NCBI GenBank assembly: GCA_023260815.1
Contig: JALQUE010000420.1
Span: 1-8,059, forward strand
DNA length: 8,059 bases
From: Roseovarius sp.
GTDB taxonomy: Bacteria; Pseudomonadota; Alphaproteobacteria; Rhodobacterales; Rhodobacteraceae
Direction of reading: 5' to 3'
Shown: positions 1-6,493 of the stretch, one piece after another
Layout of the letters: each line of letters starts with the position of its first letter
Numbering within the stretch: the stretch's first letter is position 1
The notes under the pieces: model-generated
The model's database searches: none
What the model saw: the letters and a program-made list of their open reading frames with translations, nothing else
What the model was told of the DNA's origin: nothing
Made by a program: the position numbers and the translations under genes

Positions 1-1008
1 GGCCTCCATCACGATGTCGCGGGCGCTGGTCCAGTCCATGATCTTCTTGTCTTCGATCGGCAGCGGCGCATTGCGGTCCCAGACCTGCATCACGTCCAGC
101 CCCAGCCATTTGCGCTTGAGTTCATAATACCGGTGGCTCAGCTTGGGATAGGCGTTGACCACCGCATCGCGCAGCGCCTCGACCACCTCGGGCTCTACAT
201 CATTGGCCAGATGCCGCCCGGTTTGCGGCGTGGGCATGCCGCGCCAGCGGTCGACAACTTCCTTTTCCTTGGCGCTGGTGTTGTGGACCCGGGCAAAGGT
301 CCGGATATTGGCGCCGAACACCCGCGCCAGTTCCCGCGCTGCCGCCTCGCGCTGGCTGCGATCCTGATCGGTCAGCAGGTTGAGGGTGGACTCAATGCCC
401 AACTCCTCACCATCCACGGTAAAGCTCAGGCCCGAGATCGTCTCGTCGAACAGCCGTTCCCAGGCATCGCCGACAACGCCCATATCATGCAGGAATTTCT
501 CAAGCTCATCAGACAGTTGGTAAGGTTTCATCGCGCGGATACGGTCCAGCACGGGCTTGTAGCGCGCAAGTTCAGCACTCGCATCATAAAGGCCGTTCAG
601 CGCGTCTTCCTCAAGCCGGTTCAGTTCCAGCGTGAAGAACACCAGCGGCGTGGTGTAGGTGGTCACCTTTTCCTGACAATCCGACAGAAACTTGGCGCGA
701 TCTCCATCGGTTGTCTGCTGCTGATAGCGCAGCACGGCAAATGACATGATCCGCCCGGCGATATTGCTGATCTTCTCGTCCCGCTTGAGGCAGTTCAGCA
801 TCCCCGCCGCATCCAGATCGGCCAGCTTGCCTTCGTAATCGGCGGCGAAATCGGCACAGGCCTTTTCCAGCCAGTCCAGATCCCGCTTGAGCGCGGGAGC
901 ATCGGGGCTGGCATAGAGATCCGTCAGGTCCCATTCCGGCAAACGCCCCAGATGGTCGTCGCCGGAACCGGCATTGGCATCATGGGCGGGCAAGGGCAGA
1001 TGGAACAT
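1..1008 (-). CDS. pepF: M3 family oligoendopeptidase F, N-terminal 336 residues (3' end outside window)
   Basis: This cytoplasmic zinc metallopeptidase family cleaves short oligopeptides. The frame is open from the ATG at 1008 to base 1, giving exactly 336 codons; the usual length is about 600 residues. Near the N-terminus, residues 22-31 read LPEWDLTDLY, a hallmark of PepF proteins. A mostly helical region follows, containing RIMSFAVLRYQQQTTD, FFTLELNRLEED, and near the window edge RHLANDVEPEVVEALRDAV and RYYELKRKWLGLD. The catalytic HExxH helix lies in the missing C-terminal half, so activity cannot be judged. The start is supported by an AAGGAG ribosome-binding site 9 bases upstream. It is co-directional with the ligase gene upstream, with a 62-bp gap, so it may be read from that operon or from its own weak promoter. 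Family assignment is by recognition of the N-terminal domain; confidence is high for the family and moderate for the symbol. Confidence 0.85.
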   Translation of the reverse strand, partial: MFHLPLPAHDANAGSGDDHLGRLPEWDLTDLYASPDAPALKRDLDWLEKACADFAADYEGKLADLDAAGMLNCLKRDEKISNIAGRIMSFAVLRYQQQTTDGDRAKFLSDCQEKVTTYTTPLVFFTLELNRLEEDALNGLYDASAELARYKPVLDRIRAMKPYQLSDELEKFLHDMGVVGDAWERLFDETISGLSFTVDGEELGIESTLNLLTDQDRSQREAAARELARVFGANIRTFARVHNTSAKEKEVVDRWRGMPTPQTGRHLANDVEPEVVEALRDAVVNAYPKLSHRYYELKRKWLGLDVMQVWDRNAPLPIEDKKIMDWTSARDIVMEA

Positions 1009-1037
1009 GCGGAAATCTCCTTTTTTCTCGAAGTCCA

Positions 1038-1066
1038 GACATATGGTGCGGGGCAGGGCGGCTCAA
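1038..1066 (-). promoter_or_regulatory. possible sigma70-type promoter for the oligoendopeptidase gene
   Basis: On the minus strand a -35-like TTGAGC (1066-1061) is followed after 17 bases by a -10-like TATGTC (1043-1038), placing a start site about 20-25 bases before the pepF ATG. It lies in the 62-bp ligase-pepF gap, where I see no stem-loop terminator, so read-through from the ligase is equally possible. The match is only partial and was found by eye. Confidence 0.3.
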
Positions 1067-1070
1067 GCCT

Positions 1071-2666
1071 TCATCCGTATTGGGCCAGCATCTCTTTGAG
1101 ATCCGCCAGCGTGTTCGCCTCCTGCACGGGCTTGTCGTGCCGCCAGCGTTTCATTCTGGGAAATCGCAAGGCCACGCCCGATTTGTGCCGGGGTGAGGGG
1201 GCGATGCCCTCGAACGCGATCTCGAACACATGATCCGGGCGCACCTGACGGACCGGGCCAAAGCGTTGCAGGGTGTTCTTGCGCACCCATGCGGTGATCT
1301 GCCGGAACTCGGCATCGGTCAGCCCGGAATAGGCCTTGGTGAACGGCACCAGGTCGTTGCCGTCCCAGACCGCAAAGGTGAAATCGGTGAACAGGTTGGC
1401 GCGCCGCCCGTGGCCCTGCTGCGCATAGATCATCACCGCGTCCAGGGTCAGCGGATCCAGTTTCCATTTCCACCAGTCGCCCTTTTTTCGACCCGCGTGA
1501 TAGGGGCTGTCGCGCCGCTTGAGCATCAGACCCTCGGCCCGCCTGTCGCGGGAGGTGGCGCGCAACCGGGCCAGATCGGCCCATGTGTCATGGGCCACAA
1601 GCGGTGAGGGGCGGATGGGGGTGTCTTGGGGTATGGTGGCAAGCAGCCTGTCCATCCTTGCGCGACGATCCGCAAAAGGCAGCGCGCGCAGGTCTTGTCC
1701 GCCCTCTTCCAGCAGGTCATAGGCCAGCAGGACAACCGGCGCTTCGCGCAGCAGTTTGGCGGGGACGGTCTTGCGCCCAAGTCGCTTTTGCAAGGCGTTG
1801 AAAGGAAGTGGATTTTCGCCATCGAAGGGCAGGATTTCACCATCCAGAACGGTGCCATCGGGCAGCATCTGCGCCAGACCTGCAAATTCGGGGAACCGGT
1901 CCGTCATCAGCTCTTCGCCGCGCGACCAGACGAACACCTCTCCGGCCCGCGCGATCACCTGTCCCCGGATGCCATCCCATTTCCACTCCGCGTACCAGTC
2001 GCCGCTAGGCTCAAGCGTGTCCGGCACAGCCCCGTCCAATCCATGCGCAAGGCAGAACGGATAGGGCCGCGAAGCTTGGGCCACGGCGTCTGGCGCCTCG
2101 ATCAGATCGCGGTAGGTGGTCGTGTCGGGCGTCCAGTCCCCCATCAGGCGGTGCGCCAGATCGGCCTCGTCGTGCCCGGTGGCTTGCGCCAGGGCCCGGG
2201 TCATCAGCTTGCGGCTGACCCCCACCCGGAACCCGCCGGTCAGCAGCTTGTTGAAAACCAGCCGCTCGGTCGCCTCCATCCGGTTCCATGCGTCCAGAAC
2301 GGCGGTTTTGCGCGTGGCGTCGTCTGCATCATCCAGCGCCCGCAGCCGTGTGATCCAGTCGGTCAGGCTGTTGGTGTGATCGGCGGTGGGCGCAGGCAGG
2401 ACCAGTGCGATGGTCTCGGCCAGATCGCCGACGATGGGGTAGCTTTCCTCGAACAGCCAAAGCGGAATGCCGGCTCGTTCGGCGGCCCAGTCCTTGAGCC
2501 GTGTGGTGGTGACTGCGCGCCGGGGTCTGCGACCGGAAAACAGCGCCACCGTCCAGAGCCGGTCCTCTTCGGGGGCGGTGCGGAAATACTCGGCCAGTGC
2601 CGTCACCTTGCGCGAGGTCTTGGTGGTCTGGTCGATCGTGGCATAAAGGGCGGTGAACCGTTTCAT
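1071..2666 (-). CDS. ATP-dependent DNA ligase of the ligase-associated (cisplatin) DNA-damage-response type
   Basis: This 531-residue enzyme seals DNA nicks using ATP through a lysyl-AMP intermediate. An N-terminal helical DNA-binding domain (about 1-200) precedes the adenylation domain. Motif I is KWDGIR at 229-234, with K229 the AMP-accepting lysine. Motif III is DGEIL at 275-279, motif IV is EGLMLK at 378-383, and motif V is around WWKWK at 398-402. The OB-fold end carries the motif VI-like RFPRMKRWRHDK at 501-512. All core motifs are intact and the length is normal for this family (about 530). The ATG overlaps the stop of the upstream exonuclease gene (ATGA), which fixes the start and implies translational coupling. 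That pairing identifies it as the ligase of the bacterial exonuclease/ligase/helicase/PdeM repair module, not a Ku-dependent LigD: no polymerase or phosphoesterase domain is fused. A role in damage response is family knowledge, not visible here. Confidence 0.93.
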   Translation of the reverse strand: MKRFTALYATIDQTTKTSRKVTALAEYFRTAPEEDRLWTVALFSGRRPRRAVTTTRLKDWAAERAGIPLWLFEESYPIVGDLAETIALVLPAPTADHTNSLTDWITRLRALDDADDATRKTAVLDAWNRMEATERLVFNKLLTGGFRVGVSRKLMTRALAQATGHDEADLAHRLMGDWTPDTTTYRDLIEAPDAVAQASRPYPFCLAHGLDGAVPDTLEPSGDWYAEWKWDGIRGQVIARAGEVFVWSRGEELMTDRFPEFAGLAQMLPDGTVLDGEILPFDGENPLPFNALQKRLGRKTVPAKLLREAPVVLLAYDLLEEGGQDLRALPFADRRARMDRLLATIPQDTPIRPSPLVAHDTWADLARLRATSRDRRAEGLMLKRRDSPYHAGRKKGDWWKWKLDPLTLDAVMIYAQQGHGRRANLFTDFTFAVWDGNDLVPFTKAYSGLTDAEFRQITAWVRKNTLQRFGPVRQVRPDHVFEIAFEGIAPSPRHKSGVALRFPRMKRWRHDKPVQEANTLADLKEMLAQYG

Positions 2667-3664
2667 GTGCTGTCCGCCTCATCCAGCGTTTCGCCCGTGA
2701 ACTCGGTCGGGACGATTTGCGCGCGATAGCCCTGATCGTTCAGCCAACGCGCAAAGATGTCCGTGTAACCATGCGTGACATATATGTTTTCCGCTCCGGT
2801 TTCGGCAATCGCACTGTTCAGCCCGGCCCAGTCCGCATGGTCCGAGATCACAAAGCCCCGGTCCGCCGCACGCCGCCGGCGCACACCGCGCAAGCGCATC
2901 CATCCGCTGGCAAAGCCGGTCGAGGCCGGACCAAACCGCCGCGCCCAATTGGAGCCAAGCGCGCCGGGCGGCGCCAGCACCAGCGCGCCGGGATATGCGC
3001 GGGGGTCTGTATCGGGGTTTACGGGGATTGTGGCGGGCAGGGCAAATCCCTGCGCGCGCAGAATGGCGTTGGTGTTTTCCACCGCGCCATGGGTCAGGAT
3101 CGGGCCGATGGACGGATCAAGCAGCGACAGGACGCGCTGCGCCTTGCCAAGCGCGTAGGCCCCCAGCAGACTGAGCCGCCCTTCGGCGGCGTTGCCGGCC
3201 CACCAGTGGTTCAGATCGGCCGCGACCTGCGCCTCGGGCGCCCAGTCGAAGACCGGCAGGCCAAAGGTGCATTCGGTGACGAAACCGTGGCAGCGCACCG
3301 GCTCGAACGGTTCGCACAGGCGGTCGGGGGTGGTTTTGTAATCGCCGGATACGACCCAGACCTCGCCCGCCACCTCGACCCGTATCTGGGCCGATCCGGG
3401 GACATGTCCCGCCGGATGGAACGACACGCTTGCCCCGCCGATCCGGCGTGTCTCGCCATAGCGCAGGGTGTCGAGCCTGATATCGCCAAGCCGGTGGCGC
3501 ATCACCGGCGCTGCACTGTCCGTGGCAAGATAGCGCGCGTGGCCGGGGCGGGCGTGATCGGCATGGCCATGCGTGATCAGCGCCCGGTCAACCGGTGACC
3601 ACGGATCGATGAAGAAGTCGCCGGCGGGGCAGTAGATCCCCTGAGGTTTGAATTCCAGAACCAT
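2663..3664 (-). CDS. ligase-associated DNA-damage-response exonuclease (metallo-beta-lactamase fold)
   Basis: This 333-residue nuclease belongs to the metallo-beta-lactamase/beta-CASP-like family, related to SNM1/Artemis and RNase J. The metal-binding signature HGHADH is at 32-37. A second-motif region FHPAGHVPGSAQ is at 82-93 (H87), followed by SGDYK at 106-110 (D108). The C-terminal part has SDHADW at 274-279 and VTHGY at 296-300, consistent with the remaining metal ligands. The start MVLEFKPQGIYCPAGDFFIDPW matches the family N-terminus. A longer reading to 3970 exists, but it would add about 100 residues antisense to the neighbouring FAH gene and is rejected. No strong ribosome-binding site is visible upstream of this ATG. 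The gene ends in an ATGA overlap with the ligase, so the pair is very likely made together. The likely role is trimming DNA ends before ligation; this is inferred from family and context. Confidence 0.92.
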   Translation of the reverse strand: MVLEFKPQGIYCPAGDFFIDPWSPVDRALITHGHADHARPGHARYLATDSAAPVMRHRLGDIRLDTLRYGETRRIGGASVSFHPAGHVPGSAQIRVEVAGEVWVVSGDYKTTPDRLCEPFEPVRCHGFVTECTFGLPVFDWAPEAQVAADLNHWWAGNAAEGRLSLLGAYALGKAQRVLSLLDPSIGPILTHGAVENTNAILRAQGFALPATIPVNPDTDPRAYPGALVLAPPGALGSNWARRFGPASTGFASGWMRLRGVRRRRAADRGFVISDHADWAGLNSAIAETGAENIYVTHGYTDIFARWLNDQGYRAQIVPTEFTGETLDEADST

Positions 3665-3704
3665 GCCGTCAAGGATAGGGTTTTGCCGCCGCGATTCCAG
3701 CCAC

Positions 3705-3732
3705 TTGCACCCAGATAACCAGCAGCTATCCT
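3705..3732 (+). promoter_or_regulatory. possible sigma70-type promoter for the FAH-family gene
   Basis: In the 100-bp divergent gap between the exonuclease and FAH starts, a TTGCAC -35-like box (3705-3710) is followed after 16 bases by TATCCT (3727-3732). This would start transcription about 25 bases before the ATG at 3765. No clear matching promoter was seen for the exonuclease on the other strand, although one is expected in this gap. Confidence 0.35.
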
Positions 3733-3752
3733 GCGCGCGACACACAAGAACC

Positions 3753-3758
3753 GGGGGA
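3753..3758 (+). promoter_or_regulatory. ribosome-binding site of the FAH-family gene
   Basis: GGGGGA lies 6 bases before the ATG at 3765. It favours this start over an in-frame ATG at 3648, which would add 39 residues of non-family sequence and overlap the exonuclease start. Confidence 0.6.
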
Positions 3759-3764
3759 CATCGC

Positions 3765-4595
3765 ATGCGGTTTGCAAGATATGGAGAGGCCGGGCAGGAA
3801 CGCCCCGGCATGCTGGATTCCGAGGGCCGCTTGCGTGACCTGTCGGGTGTGATGCCGGATATCGCGGGCGACGTGCTGGCCAACCTGCCGCAGATCGATC
3901 CTGAAGGCCTGCCTCTGGTCGAGGGGTCACCCCGTCTTGGCCCACCGGTCGGGCGGATCGGCAAATTCATCGGGATCGGTCTGAATTATCTGGATCACGC
4001 CGCCGAAACCGGGATGGCGCCGCCGGACCACCCAATCGTGTTCATGAAGGCCACATCGTCGATCATCGGGCCGAATGACACGGTCAGTCTGCCGCGCGGC
4101 TCGCAGCATTCGGACTGGGAGGTGGAATTGGGCGTGGTGATCGGCAAACCGGCCAAATATGTCAGTGAGTCGGATGCGCTTGAGTATGTGGCCGGGTATT
4201 GCATCGTCAACGACGTGTCGGAACGGACATTTCAGGCCAAGCGCTCGGGCCAATGGACCAAGGGCAAAAGCTGCGACACGTTCGGGCCGATCGGCCCGTG
4301 GCTGGTGACCCCGGACGAGGTGGGCGATCCGCAGGATCTGAACCTGTCACTGGATCTGAATGGCGACCGGATGCAGACCGGCCATACCGGCACGATGATC
4401 TTCAGCGTGGCCAAGATCATCGCCCATCTGACCGAAATGATGAGCCTTCAGCCCGGTGATGTCATCGCCACCGGCACGCCACCCGGCGTTGGCATGGGGA
4501 TGACGCCCAAGCGGTTCCTGACCGAGGGCGACGAGATGGAGCTCAGGATTGACGGGCTGGGGACGCAGCGGCAGACCGTTGCGCGCGATCCCTAG
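3765..4595 (+). CDS. fumarylacetoacetate hydrolase (FAH) family protein
   Basis: This 276-residue soluble enzyme belongs to the FAH superfamily, whose members hydrolyse or isomerise 2-oxo acids (fumarylpyruvate, 2-hydroxyhepta-2,4-dienedioate, ureidoglycolate, oxaloacetate and others). The short N-terminal part MRFARYGEAGQERPGMLD is typical of the subfamily often annotated as ureidoglycolate lyase or 2-hydroxyhepta-2,4-diene-1,7-dioate isomerase. The catalytic core starts at about 65 with IGKFIGIGLNYLDHAAETG. The acidic metal ligands appear as E119 and E121 in DWEVELGVVIG and D150 in IVNDVSER. GKSCDTFGPIGPW (167-179) and ATGTPPGVGMG (235-245) complete the active-site loops. No key residue looks lost. 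The substrate cannot be read from sequence, and no pathway partner is adjacent. The gene runs head-to-head with the exonuclease and overlaps the end of the convergent hydrolase by 53 bp. Confidence 0.9.
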   Translation: MRFARYGEAGQERPGMLDSEGRLRDLSGVMPDIAGDVLANLPQIDPEGLPLVEGSPRLGPPVGRIGKFIGIGLNYLDHAAETGMAPPDHPIVFMKATSSIIGPNDTVSLPRGSQHSDWEVELGVVIGKPAKYVSESDALEYVAGYCIVNDVSERTFQAKRSGQWTKGKSCDTFGPIGPWLVTPDEVGDPQDLNLSLDLNGDRMQTGHTGTMIFSVAKIIAHLTEMMSLQPGDVIATGTPPGVGMGMTPKRFLTEGDEMELRIDGLGTQRQTVARDP

Positions 4596-5550
4596 AGGCC
4601 TGCGTCGGGCCTGCTGGCGGCGCGGTGTCGAACATCTCGCACATGATGTCGAAAACCGGGGCGCGCATTTCGGGTGTGTCCATAAGCACTTCGTGGCGGC
4701 CATCCTGCACCAGTTCCAGCCGCGCACCCGGCCAATTCGAGATGCGCTGCTCGATCCGTCGGGGGCAGACGATTTCCTCTTTCGTGCCCAACACGGTCAT
4801 GCAGGGCATCTGGGGCGATGGGTGCGATGATAGCGCGCGGGTTTCTCTGAGCGCCTCATAGAGCCATTGCAGGCTGGGGCCGCCAAGCCCCAGTTCGGGA
4901 TAGGCCAGCGCCTGATCGATCATGTATTGATACATGTTGGGGCAGCCAGTCAGCTTGTTCGTCTCGAATGGCTCGGTCAGGACATAGTTTTCCGGGTCCG
5001 TGCCGGGGGCATAGATATGGCCCAGCCCGACATGCCGCACACCGAACGACAGCGACCACGCAAGCGGGCGCAGGGACTTGGCCATCTGGATCCCCCACAT
5101 CGGACCCGAGAAAGCACAGCTTTGGACGGGCAACCCGTCGATTACCGCCCTCAGCCCGATACAACCGCCCATGGAATGCGCCAGCAGGTGCCACGGTTTC
5201 GGCATGTCCAGCGCCTCGGCGGTGGCAACCATAACGGCTACGTCCTGTTGATAATCCGAGAACACCCCGACATGCCCGGACATGATATCCCCGGTCAGAC
5301 GATCCGAAAGCCCCTGACCGCGCCAGTCGATCGTTAGGGTCGCATAGCCCCGCTGCGCGAAATCGCGTGCCGCGCGGCCGTATTTCTCGATGTATTCCGT
5401 GCGTCCCGGAAACAGCAGGACCGTGCCACGATCAGACGCGCCGCGCCAAGCCCCGACCCGCACCCGGACGCCATCGGGCGCGGCCTGCCACCAGGCCGCG
5501 CCGTTTTCCGGCCCGTCAGCCACATCGGCGAAAAACGGCGCATGTTCCAT
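4543..5550 (-). CDS. alpha/beta hydrolase, lysophospholipase/monoacylglycerol lipase-like (PldB type)
   Basis: This 335-residue serine hydrolase is of the PldB/COG2267 type and probably acts on lysophospholipids or monoacylglycerols. The core is visible in order: VLLFPGRTEYIEKY (44-57, oxyanion-hole strand and loop), YATLTIDWRGQGLSDR (69-84), nucleophile elbow AHSMGG (124-129, S126) and GRHEVLM (284-290, H286 as catalytic histidine). The expected acid segment reads GTKEEIVCP (255-263). It lacks an Asp, so E258 or E259 would have to serve. There is no signal peptide, so it is predicted cytosolic. The last ~25 residues (low-complexity, Ala/Arg/Ser-rich) are encoded across the antisense end of the FAH gene and look like a late stop rather than a domain. 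The start overlaps the SCP2 gene stop in a TGATG junction, supporting translational coupling. The substrate is unknown. Confidence 0.87.
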   Translation of the reverse strand: MEHAPFFADVADGPENGAAWWQAAPDGVRVRVGAWRGASDRGTVLLFPGRTEYIEKYGRAARDFAQRGYATLTIDWRGQGLSDRLTGDIMSGHVGVFSDYQQDVAVMVATAEALDMPKPWHLLAHSMGGCIGLRAVIDGLPVQSCAFSGPMWGIQMAKSLRPLAWSLSFGVRHVGLGHIYAPGTDPENYVLTEPFETNKLTGCPNMYQYMIDQALAYPELGLGGPSLQWLYEALRETRALSSHPSPQMPCMTVLGTKEEIVCPRRIEQRISNWPGARLELVQDGRHEVLMDTPEMRAPVFDIMCEMFDTAPPAGPTQASRDRAQRSAAASPARQS

Positions 5551-5837
5551 CAGGCGAGCAGGCTTCCCAGCTTCATGGCCATGCCCATATCCCCGTCTAC
5601 GGTCAGTTTTCCACTCATGAAGGCGGCGGTCGGGTCCAGATCCCCTTCGAGGATGGACTCGAACGTATCGGCGCTGGCGGTCAGCGTCACATCGGCGTCT
5701 TCGTCAGCGGCGCGAACACCGTTTTCGTCAATCATTATCGCGCCTTCGCCTTCGATCATGAACTTGGCGGATCCATCGAAATCGCTGCCCATCTTCGCAC
5801 TCAGTGCAGCAACTGCCGTGTTGATGATTTCGCTCAT
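5550..5837 (-). CDS. SCP2 sterol-carrier-domain protein
   Basis: This 95-residue protein consists almost entirely of a single SCP2-type lipid-binding domain. Segments supporting this are SAKFMIEGEGAIMIDENGVR (strands), DADVTLTASADTFESILEGDLDPTAAFMSGKLTVDGDMGMAMKLGSLL, with the family's typical DPTxAFMxGKLxVxGDMG ending. Such small bacterial proteins are thought to bind or carry acyl-CoA, fatty acids or other hydrophobic ligands in the cytosol. The start MSEIINTAVAALSAKMG is chosen because GGAAGGAAG lies 7 bases upstream; an in-frame ATG nine codons earlier (5864) has no such site. Its stop shares one base with the start of the hydrolase gene (TGATG), so the two are probably expressed as one unit. 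A joint role in lipid handling is inferred from that coupling. Confidence 0.88.
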   Translation of the reverse strand: MSEIINTAVAALSAKMGSDFDGSAKFMIEGEGAIMIDENGVRAADEDADVTLTASADTFESILEGDLDPTAAFMSGKLTVDGDMGMAMKLGSLLA

Positions 5838-5844
5838 TTTAACG

Positions 5845-5853
5845 CTTCCTTCC
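5845..5853 (-). promoter_or_regulatory. ribosome-binding site of the SCP2-domain gene
   Basis: GGAAGGAAG ends 7 bases before the ATG at 5837 on the minus strand. It decides this start over the in-frame ATG at 5864. The 72-bp divergent gap up to the TPR gene (5838-5909) must hold promoters for both directions, but I could not pick out a convincing -35/-10 pair. Confidence 0.65.
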
Positions 5854-5909
5854 GATTTGTGCATCAGGGGGTGTGAAACCCGTTTGCACTTGCTACATTC
5901 AGACTCGTT

Positions 5910-6476
5910 ATGAGCGCATTATACCCACCCCTCAACCGTATCGTCGCGGCATTTGCTGTAGTAGTCATGTTTTCCCTACCTGCAGCGGGGCAAGACACCG
6001 GCCGTCTCGATACGCTGTTCGACGCTTTGAGCGACGCCGATGCGCCCGTCGATGCCCGCCGCATCGCCCGCGATATCGAGCATGAATTCGCGCAATCCGG
6101 ATCGGCGGCGATGGATATGTTGCTCAAGCGGGGGCGCGATGCGCTGGAGGCCGGTGATTCGGTCGCGGCCATCGAGCATTTCACGGCCCTGACCGATCAT
6201 GCGCCGGATTTCGCCGAAGGCTGGCACATGCGCTCGGTCGCCTATTCGCGTGTAGGGCTCTATGGACCGGCGCTGGCGGATATCGAACGGGCTCTGGCCC
6301 TCAGTCCCCGGCATTTCAACGCGATCTACGGTCTTGGGGTGATCCTCGAAGAGGTCAACAAACCCGAACTGGCACATGAGGCGTTTTCCCGTGTTCTGGC
6401 TATACATCCGCATCACGAGGCCGTAACCCGTGCCTTGGAACGGCTGGATCCCGAAATCGGCGGCAGCAGCCTCTGA
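5910..6476 (+). CDS. exported tetratricopeptide-repeat (TPR) protein
   Basis: This 188-residue protein begins with a signal peptide: Arg10, a hydrophobic run IVAAFAVVVMFSLPAA (11-26) and a likely signal peptidase I site after AAG at about 27. The mature protein is therefore predicted periplasmic. There is no lipobox cysteine. Three TPR-like helix pairs follow at about 69-102 (LLKRGRDALEAGDSVAAIEHFTALTDHAPD), 103-136 (GWHMRSVAYSRVGLYGPALADIERALALSPRH) and 137-170 (AIYGLGVILEEVNKPELAHEAFSRVLAIHPHH). TPRs bind protein partners; the partner is unknown. No Shine-Dalgarno sequence precedes the ATG, which may mean a leaderless or weakly translated message. It is followed 17 bp later by the helicase gene on the same strand, a likely operon, although an exported protein and a cytosolic RNA helicase have no obvious shared function. 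Confidence 0.85.
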   Translation: MSALYPPLNRIVAAFAVVVMFSLPAAGQDTGRLDTLFDALSDADAPVDARRIARDIEHEFAQSGSAAMDMLLKRGRDALEAGDSVAAIEHFTALTDHAPDFAEGWHMRSVAYSRVGLYGPALADIERALALSPRHFNAIYGLGVILEEVNKPELAHEAFSRVLAIHPHHEAVTRALERLDPEIGGSSL

Positions 6477-6483
6477 CCTGAAC

Positions 6484-6488
6484 GGAGA
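6484..6488 (+). promoter_or_regulatory. ribosome-binding site of the SUV3-type helicase gene
   Basis: GGAGA lies 5 bases before the ATG at 6494, inside the 17-bp gap after the TPR gene stop. It supports this start and re-initiation within a two-gene operon. Confidence 0.65.
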
Positions 6489-6493
6489 CGGCC

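Noticed and set aside
1626..2729. Plus-strand open reading frame of 367 codons opposite the ligase gene
   Set aside because: It is a GC-rich antisense shadow of a gene with all ligase motifs intact, and its translation shows no recognisable domain. The same applies to long antisense frames at 133-744, 2717-3598, 4867-5337 and 6953-7885.
3665..3970. N-terminal extension of the exonuclease to an ATG at 3970
   Set aside because: It would be antisense to the FAH gene start and has no family-like sequence; MVLEFKPQGIYCP at 3664 matches the known N-terminus.
5867..5880. GGGT/ACCC inverted repeat in the SCP2-TPR divergent gap as a possible operator
   Set aside because: Only four base pairs match around a five-base spacer, too little to separate from chance in GC-rich DNA.
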